Shown here one piece after another: positions 37,723 to 47,972 of a stretch of DNA of 64,000 bases. The stretch comes from Pseudovibrio brasiliensis. Lineage in GTDB: Bacteria > Pseudomonadota > Alphaproteobacteria > Rhizobiales > Stappiaceae. Both the position numbers and the translations under genes were made by a program. The notes under the pieces were generated by a model. The model was not told where the DNA came from, searched no databases, and saw only the letters and a program-made list of their open reading frames with translations. The stretch covers positions 2,738,501-2,802,500 of the forward strand of contig NZ_CP074126.1 of assembly GCF_018282095.1 (NCBI RefSeq). The letters run 5' to 3'. Numbering within the stretch: the first letter of the stretch is position 1; the number at the start of each line of letters is the position of its first letter.

Positions 37723-39555
37723 CTAGGCGCCAAACTGGCCTTTGGATGGGTCTGCAACATCGATGATGCGTAAGGACGGCTTCGCCTGCCCCTGCCATGT
37801 ATCAACACTCAAACTTCCGGCAATATGTAAGGGCTTGCCGCGCGATTGTAAGAGCGCTTTGCCGTGTGGCTGATCTTCCGCCTTAAAGGCAATTGCCTTC
37901 AGATTGGTTCCGTCATTGCCGCCAAGCGTCACACTCACATGCCCTTGTCCAACCACTTTGGAGAACTTGATCGGCACCGATGGCAAAGCAAAAACAGGTT
38001 CTGCATGAGATGCCCCGTACGGCCCAGCCTGTTCCAGCATATCAAGCAGGCTCAGGTTTGCGCCAGCAGGTGTCAGCACACCATCAATAGTCAACTCATG
38101 ATCAGCAGAGGCCTGCTCCACATCCTCACCAAGCTGCTCAGTCAAAAAGGCTTCAAACTCAGGCACTTTATCTTTCTGAATGGTGAGGCCAGCAGCCATC
38201 GCATGGCCACCACCTTTCACAAGCAAGCCAGCCTCAACAGCAGCCCGCACAGCAGAGCCCAGATCAACACCCATGATCGAGCGCCCAGAACCTGTGCCAA
38301 CACCTTGCTCATTGAACGCCATGGCAAAGGCAGGACGGCGATAACGTTCTTTCAGGCGGGACGCGATGAGACCCACAACGCCCGGATGCCAGCCATCAGC
38401 ACCGGTCAGCAACACAGCTGGAGGAACAGTTCCCTCCATTTTCTGGAACGCTTGCCCCTCGCCCTCTTCCAACATGACCGCTTCCATCGCCTGACGCTCC
38501 TGATTGAGTCGCTCCAACGTGGCAGCAATACGCTCCCCTTCAGCCCGGTCATCAGAAGACAGCAGTTTCATGCCAAGCGCAGAATCGCCAATGCGGCCAC
38601 CGGCGTTAATGCGCGGCCCGAGCATATAGCCCAGATGATACGGCGTCGGCTTACCGCTCAACCGCGAAATGTCAGCAAGGCAGGAAAGGCCAACGTTCTC
38701 ACGCCGCGCCATCACCTTAAGCCCCTGCACCACATAGGCGCGGTTCAGCCCCTTCAGCGGCACCACATCACAGACAGTGCCAAGCGCCACAAGATCCAGC
38801 AGATCCATCAGACGCGGCTCAGCCCGTTGGGCAAACGCCCCACGGCGGCGCAGCTCTCGATTGAGCCCAACCAGAAACAGGAAAGTCACACCAACAGCTG
38901 CCAGATGCCCCTGCCTGGACAAATCATCCTGACGATTGGCATTAACCAGCGCATGAACTTCCGGAAAATTCTCATCCACCTGGTGGTGATCCAGAACCAC
39001 CACCTCAAGCCCAAGCCGCTTGGCTTCTTCAAACGCTTCGAACGAGGTGGAACCACAGTCCACGGTAATCAGCAGCCGCGCACCACCCGCATGCAACTGA
39101 TTGATGGCTGTCGGATTCGGTCCGTAACCATCAATGATGCGATCGGGAATGTAGACATCCGGCTCCACACCCAGCTGCATCAGATAACGCTTCAGCAGCG
39201 CAGACGAAGTGGCCCCATCCACGTCATAGTCACCAAAGACAGCGATCTTCACACCAGCCTGCAAAGCATCGGCAACGCGCGCGCAGGCTTTGTCCATATC
39301 AACCAGTTTGGATGGATCAGGCATCAGGTCTTTGATGGAAGGATTGAGGAAACCGGAGGCTTCCTCCAGTGGAACACTGCGCCCGGCAAGCACACGTCCC
39401 ACCACTTCAGGCAGTTCCGTTCTCTGGGCAATGGCAAGCGCCTGTGAAAGCCCCTGATCATCCAGCCGCTCACGCCACACACGTGCGCTCAAGGACTTTT
39501 TGACACCAAGAACGACACGTCGCTCAGCACTGGTTGCATCCAATGTCATAACCAT
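37723..39555 (-). CDS. recJ: Single-stranded-DNA-specific exonuclease RecJ
   Basis: A 610-residue DHH-superfamily 5'-3' exonuclease used in recombinational and mismatch repair. The phosphoesterase motifs are FGDYDVDGATS, LITVDCGSTS, LDHHQVDENFP and GPRINAGGRIGDS; DHHA1 GGGHAMAAGLTI and the C-terminal OB-like region follow. The first ATG at 39555 or the one at 39549 both work. It lies downstream of glpX on the same strand, with a terminator between them. Confidence 0.95.
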   Translation of the reverse strand: MVMTLDATSAERRVVLGVKKSLSARVWRERLDDQGLSQALAIAQRTELPEVVGRVLAGRSVPLEEASGFLNPSIKDLMPDPSKLVDMDKACARVADALQAGVKIAVFGDYDVDGATSSALLKRYLMQLGVEPDVYIPDRIIDGYGPNPTAINQLHAGGARLLITVDCGSTSFEAFEEAKRLGLEVVVLDHHQVDENFPEVHALVNANRQDDLSRQGHLAAVGVTFLFLVGLNRELRRRGAFAQRAEPRLMDLLDLVALGTVCDVVPLKGLNRAYVVQGLKVMARRENVGLSCLADISRLSGKPTPYHLGYMLGPRINAGGRIGDSALGMKLLSSDDRAEGERIAATLERLNQERQAMEAVMLEEGEGQAFQKMEGTVPPAVLLTGADGWHPGVVGLIASRLKERYRRPAFAMAFNEQGVGTGSGRSIMGVDLGSAVRAAVEAGLLVKGGGHAMAAGLTIQKDKVPEFEAFLTEQLGEDVEQASADHELTIDGVLTPAGANLSLLDMLEQAGPYGASHAEPVFALPSVPIKFSKVVGQGHVSVTLGGNDGTNLKAIAFKAEDQPHGKALLQSRGKPLHIAGSLSVDTWQGQAKPSLRIIDVADPSKGQFGA

Positions 39556-39589
39556 AGAAAGAAACTGCCCGATATCTCATAGAAATGCA

Positions 39590-39624
39590 AAAGCGGACGA
39601 GTGTTTGTTACACCCGCCCGCTTT
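39590..39624 (-). terminator. Terminator after glpX
   Basis: Minus strand: AAAGCGGGCGGGTGT pairs with ACACTCGTCCGCTTT (two G-U pairs), followed by a short T-rich stretch. The wobble pairs work only on the minus strand, so it ends the glpX transcript before recJ. Confidence 0.8.
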
Positions 39625-39652
39625 CATCAATTAGCTCGGTGAAAGACCGAAA

Positions 39653-40648
39653 TCAATCCAGATGGAACTTTTCCAACTGGGTATGCTTCGCTTCAATGAA
39701 ACGAACAGTACCGGTCGTAGAGCGCATCACAACAGTGTGGGTGGTGATATTGTCACGGCCCAGCTTTACGCCCTTCAGGAAGTTACCAGTGGTCACACCA
39801 GTCGCAGCGAACAGAACGTCTCCGCCAGCCATTTCTTCCATGGTGTATTTGCGATTGATATCGTCAATACCCATGCGGCCTGCACGCTCAACCTGCTCTT
39901 CGCGGGTGATCACAAGACGGCCCTGCATCTGACCACCGATACAGCGCAGAGCTGCAGCAGCCAGAACACCTTCAGGTGCGCCACCAATACCAACGTAAAG
40001 ATCGATACCGGTCTCTTCAGGATCAGTGGTGTAGATGATGCCAGCAACGTCACCATCTCCAATCAGGTAGATGGAAGCACCGGTTGCACGGATGTCGTCG
40101 ATCAGCTTGGCATGACGCGGACGGTCCAGCACACAAACGGTTACGTCTTTAACGTCACAACCTTTTGCTTTCGCAACAGCTGCAAGGTTTTCCTGAATTG
40201 GACGGTCCAGATCGATGGTGCCCTCAGGATATCCCGGGCCAATCGCGATCTTATCCATGTAGCTGTCAGGCGCGTTCAGCAGGCCACCTTCCGGTGCCAG
40301 CGCAATAACAGCGATGGAGTTTGGCATGTTCTTCGCGCAGATCGTGGTACCTTCCAGCGGATCCAATGCGATATCAACCTTTGGCCCGTCTTTGGTGCCG
40401 ACCTTTTCGCCAATGTAGAGCATCGGCGCTTCATCACGTTCCCCTTCACCAATCACGACGGTTCCGTCGATTGGCAGCTGGTTCAGTTCGCGGCGCATTG
40501 CGTCCACAGCAGCCTGGTCAGCTGCCTTTTCATCGCCCCGTCCACGAAGCCGCGCTGCAGATACAGCAGCACGTTCCGTAACACGTGCAAGTTCCAGTGT
40601 CAGAATACGGTCAAGAACGTCAGTTGCGTCCTGATGACTATCCGCCAT
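39653..40648 (-). CDS. glpX: Class II fructose-1,6-bisphosphatase GlpX
   Basis: A 331-residue lithium-sensitive-phosphatase-fold enzyme producing fructose 6-phosphate in gluconeogenesis. GEGERDEAPMLYIGE, DIALDPLEGTTICAK (metal site) and GIGGAPEGVLAAAALRC are family signatures. It sits between hom and recJ, 46 bases from hom on the same strand. Alphaproteobacteria commonly keep aminotransferase-hom-glpX-recJ together. Confidence 0.95.
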   Translation of the reverse strand: MADSHQDATDVLDRILTLELARVTERAAVSAARLRGRGDEKAADQAAVDAMRRELNQLPIDGTVVIGEGERDEAPMLYIGEKVGTKDGPKVDIALDPLEGTTICAKNMPNSIAVIALAPEGGLLNAPDSYMDKIAIGPGYPEGTIDLDRPIQENLAAVAKAKGCDVKDVTVCVLDRPRHAKLIDDIRATGASIYLIGDGDVAGIIYTTDPEETGIDLYVGIGGAPEGVLAAAALRCIGGQMQGRLVITREEQVERAGRMGIDDINRKYTMEEMAGGDVLFAATGVTTGNFLKGVKLGRDNITTHTVVMRSTTGTVRFIEAKHTQLEKFHLD

Positions 40649-40694
40649 TTAAACCTCTCGGGTGTCCTGTTTTCACGTTAAACGTGAGGAAGTT

Positions 40695-42020
40695 TTATTT
40701 CAGGTTCTCTATGCGTAACATCTGTGGCTTACCAGAGGTTACATTTTCAGCAGCAATTGCATCCAGAGCTTCGCGCACAGCCAGCTCAGTGGTCTCATGC
40801 GTGATAAGGATAACACTTCGCGGTGCTGCAGGATCGCTTACACCATCCTTATCATTTCTGGAATGCGGTCCACGTTGGACAATAGACTCAAGTGAGATGC
40901 CTTTGTCCGCCATACAGCGCGCAATTGTGGCAAAAGTACCGGCAACATCCAAAACAGCCAGACGGATGTAATAACCACCTTCATGCGCTCGCATACGCGC
41001 TGGAACATATGTCTCCAGTGTTGTCGCAGACTGACTAAACACTGGCATTGAAACATTGCGGGCAATATCGACAATATCAGAGATCACAGAGGACGCTGTC
41101 GCATCCCCGCCAGCACCCGGCCCAACCAGCACTACTTCTCCAACCGCATCACCATCAACAGCAACGGCGTTCAGCACACCATCAATGCGTGCAATCGCAG
41201 ATGACTTTGGCACCATGGTTGGGTGAACACGCTGCTCGATGCCCGTATCAGTGCGCTGAGCAACACCCAGCAGCTTGATGCGGTAACCAAGCTCGTCCGC
41301 CGCACGAATGTCAGCTGTGGTGATGGAGGTAATCCCCTCCACATAGATCGCATCCGCATTCACTTCGCAGCCAAACGCAAGGCTGGTGAGCAGAGCAAGC
41401 TTGTGAGCGGTATCAAACCCTTCAATGTCAAAGGTTGGATCAGCTTCCGCATAACCCAGCCGCTGCGCATCAGCAAGACACTCAGCAAACGACAAGCCTT
41501 CCTGCTCCATACGCGTCAGGATGTAGTTACAAGTGCCGTTCATGATGCCGTAAACACGGGACACATCATTGCCCGCAAGGCTCTCACGCATAGTCTTGAT
41601 GATTGGAATACCGCCAGCAGCAGCAGCCTCGTAGTTCAGGCTCACGCCCTTGTCTTCCGCAAGGCGGGAGAGCGCAATTGCATGCTTGGCAAGCAGAGCT
41701 TTGTTGGCTGTGACAACGTGTTTGCCGGTTTCCAGTGCAGTGCGAACACTCACTTCAGCCGGACCGTCCTCGCCGCCAATAAGCTCTACAAAAACGTCAA
41801 TCCCGTCGAACTTGGCAAGTTCAACGGGATCTTCAAACCAGGTCAATCCATCCAGATTAACACCACGATCTTTAGAGCGGCTGCGAGCACTCACAGCCAC
41901 TACTTTGATAGGTCGGCCACATCGATTGGCAAGAACATTCGCCTTGGCCTCGAGGATACGCACCAACGAAGCACCGACGGTTCCAAGACCAGCAACGCCA
42001 ACTTTCAAAATATCAGTCAT
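40695..42020 (-). CDS. hom: Homoserine dehydrogenase
   Basis: A 441-residue monofunctional homoserine dehydrogenase catalysing reduction of aspartate semialdehyde. NAD(P)-binding GVAGLGTVGASLV is at the N-terminus; VTANKALLAKH, GIPIIKTMRESLAGN and AGFDTAHKLA-like IEGFDTAHKLALL are characteristic. The C-terminal ~90 residues form an ACT domain (SLESIVQRGPHS), the feedback site for threonine. It follows the aminotransferase gene by 31 bases and feeds methionine and threonine synthesis, linking to metY. Confidence 0.95.
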   Translation of the reverse strand: MTDILKVGVAGLGTVGASLVRILEAKANVLANRCGRPIKVVAVSARSRSKDRGVNLDGLTWFEDPVELAKFDGIDVFVELIGGEDGPAEVSVRTALETGKHVVTANKALLAKHAIALSRLAEDKGVSLNYEAAAAGGIPIIKTMRESLAGNDVSRVYGIMNGTCNYILTRMEQEGLSFAECLADAQRLGYAEADPTFDIEGFDTAHKLALLTSLAFGCEVNADAIYVEGITSITTADIRAADELGYRIKLLGVAQRTDTGIEQRVHPTMVPKSSAIARIDGVLNAVAVDGDAVGEVVLVGPGAGGDATASSVISDIVDIARNVSMPVFSQSATTLETYVPARMRAHEGGYYIRLAVLDVAGTFATIARCMADKGISLESIVQRGPHSRNDKDGVSDPAAPRSVILITHETTELAVREALDAIAAENVTSGKPQMLRIENLK

Positions 42021-42051
42021 AAATACCCAGTATCTGTAGGTGGGCGGGCGC

Positions 42052-43263
42052 CTAAGCGCCCGATTTACTCAATTCCTCAGAATTGCTACCCGCGTCTTCA
42101 AAAAACTTTCGAATGCCACGTGCGGCCTGTCTGATACGCTGTTCGTTCTCAACCAGTCCGATACGTACAAAACCTTCACCGTGTTCACCAAAGCCGATTC
42201 CCGGAGCAACCGCCACATCTGCCTTTTCAATAAGCAGCTTGGAGAACTCCAAAGACCCTAGATGCTTGAACTGGTCTGGAATTGGGGCCCAGGCAAACAT
42301 GGATGCTTCCGGAGCAGGAATATCCCAACCGGCGCGTCCAAAAGAATCGATCAGCACATCACGGCGCTTCTTGTAGATCTCGCGCGTTTCACGAATGCAG
42401 TCATCAGATCCGTTCAGAGCAGACGCAGCTGCCACCTGAATTGGAGTGAACGCACCATAATCCAGATAGGACTTCACACGAGCAAGAGCCGCAATCAGAC
42501 GTTCATTACCAACTGCAAAGCCCATGCGCCACCCCGGCATGGAGAAGGTTTTGGACAAAGAAGTAAACTCAACAGCAATATCCTCTGCCCCTTCTACCTG
42601 AAGGATGCTTGGCGGAGGTACATCACCAAAGTAGATCTCAGAGTACGCCAGATCAGAAAGCACGTAGATCTCATGCTTGCGCGCAAATGCCACCACATCG
42701 CGGTAGAAGTCCAGATCAGCAACACTTGCTGTCGGGTTTGCAGGGAAGCAGAGAATAATTGCAATCGGCTTAGGAATGGAGTGAACCACTGCCCGCTCCA
42801 GCGCTTCAAAAAGCTCTGGTCCCGGAGTTGCCGGGATGGAACGTAGCGAACCACCTGCCATCAGGAAGCCGAAGGCATGAATTGGATAGGATGGATTAGG
42901 GACTAGCACCACATCGCCCGGCGCGGTAATCGCCTGAGCCATGTTGGCAAACCCTTCCTTGGAACCCAGTGTCGCAACAACCTGCGTATCCGGGTTTAGC
43001 TTTACACCAAAGCGACGCTCATAATAGCCAGCCTGTGCCTTACGCAGTCCCGGAATCCCTTTGGATGCGGAATAGCGATGTGTGCGCGGATTCTGCACAG
43101 TCTCCACCAGCTTATCGACAATATGCTTCGGAGTAGGCAAATCAGGGTTGCCCATACCCATGTCGATAATATCGGCGCCTGCCGCTCGCGCTTTGGCTTT
43201 CAGACGATTGACCTGTTCAAAGACATATGGCGGGAGCCGGCGTGTCTTGTGAAAGTCGTCCAT
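42052..43263 (-). CDS. PLP-dependent aminotransferase (AlaC/DapL-like)
   Basis: A 403-residue class I aminotransferase. IDMGMGNPDLPTP, HRYSASKGIPGLRKA, CFPANPTA and the PLP lysine in SLSKTFSMPGWRMGFA are visible. Orthologues upstream of hom are annotated as LL-diaminopimelate or glutamate-pyruvate (AlaC) aminotransferases; the fixed position next to hom suggests a role in the aspartate-family pathway, but the substrate cannot be assigned. First gene of the hom operon. Confidence 0.92.
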   Translation of the reverse strand: MDDFHKTRRLPPYVFEQVNRLKAKARAAGADIIDMGMGNPDLPTPKHIVDKLVETVQNPRTHRYSASKGIPGLRKAQAGYYERRFGVKLNPDTQVVATLGSKEGFANMAQAITAPGDVVLVPNPSYPIHAFGFLMAGGSLRSIPATPGPELFEALERAVVHSIPKPIAIILCFPANPTASVADLDFYRDVVAFARKHEIYVLSDLAYSEIYFGDVPPPSILQVEGAEDIAVEFTSLSKTFSMPGWRMGFAVGNERLIAALARVKSYLDYGAFTPIQVAAASALNGSDDCIRETREIYKKRRDVLIDSFGRAGWDIPAPEASMFAWAPIPDQFKHLGSLEFSKLLIEKADVAVAPGIGFGEHGEGFVRIGLVENEQRIRQAARGIRKFFEDAGSNSEELSKSGA

Positions 43264-43456
43264 GACGCGAGCCTCACTTTCTTCAGTATTTAGCGTTTCA
43301 AGCTATATTTTGATTTCCATTCAAAACCGGCCACGAGTCATTAAGGCCAAGTTTCCACGGCCTTTTAGCAGGTGCGAACATTTTTCGCATCATTCATGAG
43401 GCATAAACCCGACATTTTTTTAAAGTTTTCAAAGAAGACTGGAAACTTTAAATCCA

Positions 43457-43484
43457 ACAAAAAAGCCGCAGGATTCTGCGGCTT
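43457..43484 (-). terminator. Terminator of the small lipoprotein gene
   Basis: Minus strand: AAGCCGCAG / CTGCGGCTT with an AATC loop, a perfect nine-pair stem, followed by TTTTTTG. It lies about 100 bases downstream of the lipoprotein stop and upstream of the aminotransferase gene. Confidence 0.92.
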
Positions 43485-43583
43485 ATGGTCGAACATGCGA
43501 TTTCAACTTGAGAATTTAGACGGCTTTTCGCACAAAATGCACAACTAAAGGTGCATTCGCTACCCCCGCGAGAATGCGAAAGA

Positions 43584-43913
43584 TTATTGCGTCTGCGCAG
43601 CCTGAGATTGTTGCGCCTGCTCACCAGCAATCTGTTTCAGCTGGTCAGCGCTGCTTTCAAAGGTGTTGCCAATGCCAGCTCTGCGCTTACTTTCAGAGGA
43701 AATTGCAAGCAGATTAGCTTCGGAAGCAGCCCGTTGTTCCGGCGAAAGCAGATCGCTGGAGACTTCAGGTGGAAGTTCAGCAATACCAGTCTGCTTGGTA
43801 CCGTTGCCCTTCTCGATCGCTTCATACACCGTCAAAGATTCGCCCAATGCACAACCTCCAACAAAACCTGCCAGCACGACTGCGCTGCAAACTCGTTGAA
43901 ACTTAAGCAACAT
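43584..43913 (-). CDS. Small hypothetical lipoprotein
   Basis: A 109-residue lipoprotein: FQRVCSAVVLAGFVGGC ends in a lipobox, cysteine about residue 21, followed by ALGESLTVYEAIEKGNG. The remainder is polar and helical with a Gln-rich C-terminus (EQAQQSQAAQTQ). ATG at 43913 has GAGG upstream; a longer frame starts with a cysteine-rich stretch that is unlikely to be translated. No family recognised. Monocistronic with its own terminator. Confidence 0.75.
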   Translation of the reverse strand: MLLKFQRVCSAVVLAGFVGGCALGESLTVYEAIEKGNGTKQTGIAELPPEVSSDLLSPEQRAASEANLLAISSESKRRAGIGNTFESSADQLKQIAGEQAQQSQAAQTQ

Positions 43914-44452
43914 CTGGAACCTCGCGTTTGATCCGTCTACTACACAACAGCAGAGCACTTAACTTTAATTAAAATGCACTTAGCAGTTGCGTCATCCGTA
44001 GTCCACATATATTACCCTGTTAACAACACTTAGTTTATTACTCTAGGGCACTTCTTATTTACTGAATACAGAACACGATATTTTCAAATCATAACCGATA
44101 AATATTAAGAAGAAATATCTCAAGAATTCGGAGTATTCCCAGTTTTCCTCAAGAGTTAAACATCTCCATAAAACTTAAGAATAACCCAAAACTTCTCACA
44201 GTTCCGTAAGATCACTTTACTTGCTAAATACCTACTAAGAATCCGTCTAAGGACTAAGACGAGCCACATTGATTTTCACGTGCCTGTCAAATTTCTTAGG
44301 GATATACTCATTATGCCGTTTTTGTAGGTTAAGAGACCGCCGATAACGCATGAGTGTATGCGGCATATTTTTGAGTGCGGATAGCGGACACTGAATGTGG
44401 TTGGGTCTGGCGAGTATCTACCAGACACCTGATACGAGGACTGAGCAGGCAA
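43914..44452. other. Intergenic region between the lipoprotein gene and phaC
   Basis: 539 A+T-rich bases separate two divergent genes and should hold both promoters. A TATACT (44301-44306) could be a -10 box for phaC, but no good -35 lies at the right distance. I see no RNA gene or repeat here. Confidence 0.5.
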
Positions 44453-46261
44453 ATGACCGGTGAAGACACCAATCCAATGTTGCAGTACATCCTCAATAAT
44501 CCTGAGGAATTTGCCAAAAACCTCTCTGAAATAGCCGAGAACGGCGGCAAGGCTCTGGCGGCTTATCTGGAGCCTCGCGAGAAAGGCGAGGCAGCAACCG
44601 GAGGCACCGAAGAGCTCAACGCAGTGGTCAAGACCCTCGCCGAGGTTGGAAACTACTGGATGAAAGACCCTTCCCGTGCCATTGAAGCTCAGACGAAGCT
44701 CTGGTCCGGCTACATGAACATCTGGAATTCCACACTCAAACGCATGGCAGGCGAAGACAGTGAGCCCATTGTTGCTCCATCCAATGCCGACAAGCGTTTT
44801 AAAGATAGCCAGTGGGACGACAACAACTTCTTCGACTTCATCAAGCAAATGTACCTGCAAACCAGCAACTGGGCGGAAGAGCTGGTGGAAGGTGCAGATG
44901 AACTGGATGATCACACACGCCACAAAGCTGGCTTCTATGTGAAGCAGATCTCCAACGCCATGTCGCCCTCCAACTTCATCCTCACAAATCCGGAGTTGTT
45001 GCGCGAGACCATGTCCTCAAACGGCAGCAACCTCGTAAAAGGCATGAAGCTGCTGGCAGAAGACATAAAAGCTGGCCACGGCGACCTGCGTATCCGTCAG
45101 ACCGATCCGGACAAATTCGAAGTTGGTGTCAACGTTGCGGTGACGCCTGGCAAGATCGTAGAGCAAAACGATGTATGCCAGTTGATTCAGTATACCCCAA
45201 CCACTGAGACAGTTCTGAAGCGGCCACTGCTGATCGTTCCGCCATGGATCAATAAGTACTACATCCTTGATCTCAATCAGGAAAAATCTTTCATAAGATG
45301 GGCGGTTGATCAGGGCCACACAGTCTTCGTCATTTCATGGATCAACCCGGATGAGAAGCAAGCGCAAAAGAGCTTCGAGCACTATATGCGCGATGGCATC
45401 CTGAACTCACTGGAACGCATTCGCAAAACCACCCAGCAGTCTACGGTCAATACCATTGGCTATTGCGTTGGTGGTACACTGCTCGCGGCCACCCTCGCCT
45501 ATCTGGCAAGAATTGGCGAAGAAGACCGCATCTCCTCCGCAACCTTCCTCACCACACAGGTGGACTTCACCCATGCAGGTGACCTGAAGGTCTTTGTCGA
45601 CGAAGAGCAGATCGAAATTCTCGAGCATCGCATGGGGCAGAAGGGCTATCTGGACGGTTCCAAGATGGCGACCGCCTTCAACATGCTGCGCTCCAACGAC
45701 CTGATCTGGCCTTATGTGGTCAACAACTACCTACGCGGCAAAGATCCATTCCCGTTTGACCTGCTCTACTGGAATGCCGACAGCACCCGCATGCCGGCAG
45801 CCAATCACTCCTATTACCTACGCAATTGCTACCACAAGAACGCACTCGCCGAAGGTGAGATGGAACTGGCCGGGGAAAAATTGGATCTGAGTGAAATTCA
45901 GATCCCAGTCTACAATCTGGCAACAAAAGAAGACCACATTGCTCCCGCAAAATCCGTCTTCAAAGGCTGCGGTTGTTTTGGTGGACCTGTTGAGTATGTG
46001 CTGAGTGGCTCCGGCCACATCGCTGGCGTCGTCAACCCGCCATCCAAAGAGAAGTACCAGTACTGGACCGGCAACAAACCGGAAGGCTCTCTGGATGATT
46101 GGATGCAGAACGCATCTGAAACGGCGGGCTCATGGTGGCCACATTGGCAAAAATGGATTACATCTCAGGATGATAATCGGGTAAAAGCACGCAAGCCGGG
46201 CGCACGCCGTACAAAAATATTGGAAGACGCACCAGGCAGTTATGTTAAGGTGCGCATATAA
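44453..46261 (+). CDS. phaC: Class I polyhydroxyalkanoate synthase PhaC
   Basis: A 602-residue PHA synthase that polymerises 3-hydroxyacyl-CoA. The lipase-like box GYCVGG places the catalytic cysteine at Cys338; the aspartate (TKEDHIAP) and histidine ([13 protein letters not shown]) follow. The N-terminal domain ([13 protein letters not shown] to [12 protein letters not shown]) is typical of class I. ATG at 44453 is chosen; the longer frame adds residues unlike any PhaC. No phaR, phasin or phaAB is in view. The next gene, a small membrane protein, is 62 bases downstream. Confidence 0.95.
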   Translation: MTGEDTNPMLQYILNNPEEFAKNLSEIAENGGKALAAYLEPREKGEAATGGTEELNAVVKTLAEVGNYWMKDPSRAIEAQTKLWSGYMNIWNSTLKRMAGEDSEPIVAPSNADKRFKDSQWDDNNFFDFIKQMYLQTSNWAEELVEGADELDDHTRHKAGFYVKQISNAMSPSNFILTNPELLRETMSSNGSNLVKGMKLLAEDIKAGHGDLRIRQTDPDKFEVGVNVAVTPGKIVEQNDVCQLIQYTPTTETVLKRPLLIVPPWINKYYILDLNQEKSFIRWAVDQGHTVFVISWINPDEKQAQKSFEHYMRDGILNSLERIRKTTQQSTVNTIGYCVGGTLLAATLAYLARIGEEDRISSATFLTTQVDFTHAGDLKVFVDEEQIEILEHRMGQKGYLDGSKMATAFNMLRSNDLIWPYVVNNYLRGKDPFPFDLLYWNADSTRMPAANHSYYLRNCYHKNALAEGEMELAGEKLDLSEIQIPVYNLATKEDHIAPAKSVFKGCGCFGGPVEYVLSGSGHIAGVVNPPSKEKYQYWTGNKPEGSLDDWMQNASETAGSWWPHWQKWITSQDDNRVKARKPGARRTKILEDAPGSYVKVRI

Positions 46262-46323
46262 CGAGAACATGCAGTGAGTCTGTCTGAAGCCACGCTGTTC
46301 TCATGGAATGAATGGAGGACAAC

Positions 46324-46917
46324 GTGGCAGGCGATCCTAAGCTTTCGCAGATGCAACCGCAGAAAATCGGCGGATGGGATCCTAGGCACGTACGTCACCT
46401 AAACACCCAAAGTGCTGCACTGACACGACTGAATAAGCCTAAAAGCCTGATTGTCAGAGCTCTTGTCCTGCCAGCATTACTCGCACCGCTCTGGTATCAG
46501 CCCACTCTTGGCTGGTTTTGGGCCATTGCATTATCCATTGCAGCAGTTGCGTGGGTCTGGATCATTCCACCCTTCGGCAAAAAGAACGTCGGCGCACAAA
46601 CCTGGACGCAAAAGGCTATATTGGGCGAACGCATGTGGCTCAACCGCATGTTCGTTCCAATCCCGGCACCCTACCATCAGAAAGCCCTCGCCCTCTTGGT
46701 CGTCGGCCTGATTGCAGTTGGCCTGGCCATCTGGGCAGCAGCAACCAACAACCTACCTCTCATGCTCACCGGCAGCATCATCGCTTATCTCGCCAAGTTC
46801 GCCTCACTCTTTGTGATGGTGAAAATCTTCGAGCACATGAAGAACGCCCACCCGCTCTACAAAAGCTGGCGCAACGTACCGGTCAACGACAACAGTCTGA
46901 AAGCAAAAGCCGGCTAA
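46324..46917 (+). CDS. Small membrane protein (DUF6653-like)
   Basis: A 197-residue membrane protein with hydrophobic stretches near residues 48-75 and two more after residue 115. A conserved-looking loop TWTQKAILGERMWLNRMFVPI and the ending HPLYKSWRNVPVNDN resemble the DUF6653 family; that name is from memory and only moderately sure. GTG at 46324 has GGAGG six bases upstream and is preferred to ATG at 46312. Function unknown; possibly cotranscribed with phaC. Confidence 0.72.
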   Translation: MAGDPKLSQMQPQKIGGWDPRHVRHLNTQSAALTRLNKPKSLIVRALVLPALLAPLWYQPTLGWFWAIALSIAAVAWVWIIPPFGKKNVGAQTWTQKAILGERMWLNRMFVPIPAPYHQKALALLVVGLIAVGLAIWAAATNNLPLMLTGSIIAYLAKFASLFVMVKIFEHMKNAHPLYKSWRNVPVNDNSLKAKAG

Positions 46918-46922
46918 ACCGA

Positions 46923-47828
46923 TCAGATCAGCAACGGTTCATCGACATCCTGCGCAGCCTCAGCCGCTAGTGCAACCCGTTCATCACGCCCCACTCGAAC
47001 GAACCAATAGTCGATACCTGACAGTTCCGGCTGCACCACTTCATATCCGTACGCAGACAGAAACTTGATCAATGCATCCTGCTGCGCAGGTCTGTGGTTA
47101 TGTTCAATGCAGAGGAAGTCAAACGTCCGGCGCGAAAAGTCTATTCCCTTCAGAACGTCCAGCTCACTGCCTTCTGTGTCTATGGAAATGAACGCGACAT
47201 GATCTGGAACACCATGCGCGATCAAGACATCCTCAGTCCGCGCGATCGGCACCTCAATCTCCCGGCCCGGCTTATCACCCACCTGCACCACTGAGGCCAT
47301 TCCCGAGTATTCTGGCGTATCAGCACAGAAGAACTTCAGCGCCCCTCCTCCGGAACTCCAGGCGGCCCGCTTATCCAGATGAGCATCACGCGCAGCACCA
47401 ATACGCTCCCAACAATCCGGATTAGGCTCCACCAGCAGACCAGACCACCCAAGCGCCTTCTCAAACAGGAAGCTGTTGGAGAGATGCGTTCCATCCCCAA
47501 CCCCAATTTCAACAAAGTAGCCCGGCTGCTGCTCATACCGCGGAAACAGCTTGAGAAAATGAAGCTCCTGAAAACGCTGAGCGCGGCTATGAAGGAAATA
47601 CTGCTCGGCCAAACGAGCAAGCTGCGGATCATGCAGCCCCAACTGCAGAACCTCTCCAAGCCGCCGCATATTGGAGAAGTCTTTGTGCTCTTTAAGATAA
47701 AGAACCCTGAGAGCCATCAGGTTCCTCTTGTCTAGCCGCAAAGCCAGACGCGCAAGTGTCCCGCTTCTCTTATGCGGTGCCAACGCCATCAAAAATGCTG
47801 AGAGAAACTTTCGCAACCACTGGACCAC
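46923..47828 (-). CDS. FkbM-family methyltransferase
   Basis: A 301-residue SAM-dependent methyltransferase of the Methyltransf_21/FkbM type. The SAM-binding motif is YFVEIGVGDGTHLSNSF followed by GLLVEPNPDCWERIG, and the later VAFISIDTEGSELDVLKGIDF is the family hallmark. GTG start at 47828. N-terminal ~100 residues may be an accessory helical region. Such enzymes methylate sugars, lipids or secondary metabolites. Monocistronic; convergent to the membrane-protein gene before it. Confidence 0.88.
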   Translation of the reverse strand: MVQWLRKFLSAFLMALAPHKRSGTLARLALRLDKRNLMALRVLYLKEHKDFSNMRRLGEVLQLGLHDPQLARLAEQYFLHSRAQRFQELHFLKLFPRYEQQPGYFVEIGVGDGTHLSNSFLFEKALGWSGLLVEPNPDCWERIGAARDAHLDKRAAWSSGGGALKFFCADTPEYSGMASVVQVGDKPGREIEVPIARTEDVLIAHGVPDHVAFISIDTEGSELDVLKGIDFSRRTFDFLCIEHNHRPAQQDALIKFLSAYGYEVVQPELSGIDYWFVRVGRDERVALAAEAAQDVDEPLLI

Positions 47829-47923
47829 CGCAGAACTCCGCCGCTGTTTTCATCCAACGTGGCAGCTAAAAAAGCCCGCAACAACTCCGCAATCTCAGTA
47901 GCCGCAAAGCATAGGCCAAACAC

Positions 47924-47949
47924 AAAAAGGGCCGCCCAATGGCAGCCCT
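47924..47949 (-). terminator. Terminator, copy similar to that of rpsI
   Basis: Minus strand: AGGGCTGCC ... GGCGGCCCT followed by TTTTT. The stem has one mismatch. It follows the gene at 47973 and is almost identical to the terminator at 48543. Confidence 0.82.
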
Positions 47950-47972
47950 AACAAGAAACACCCCCAGCAACA

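Noticed and set aside
37864-39447. 527-codon frame antisense to recJ
   Set aside because: RecJ has all phosphoesterase motifs; the opposing frame is a consequence of codon bias and has no domain.
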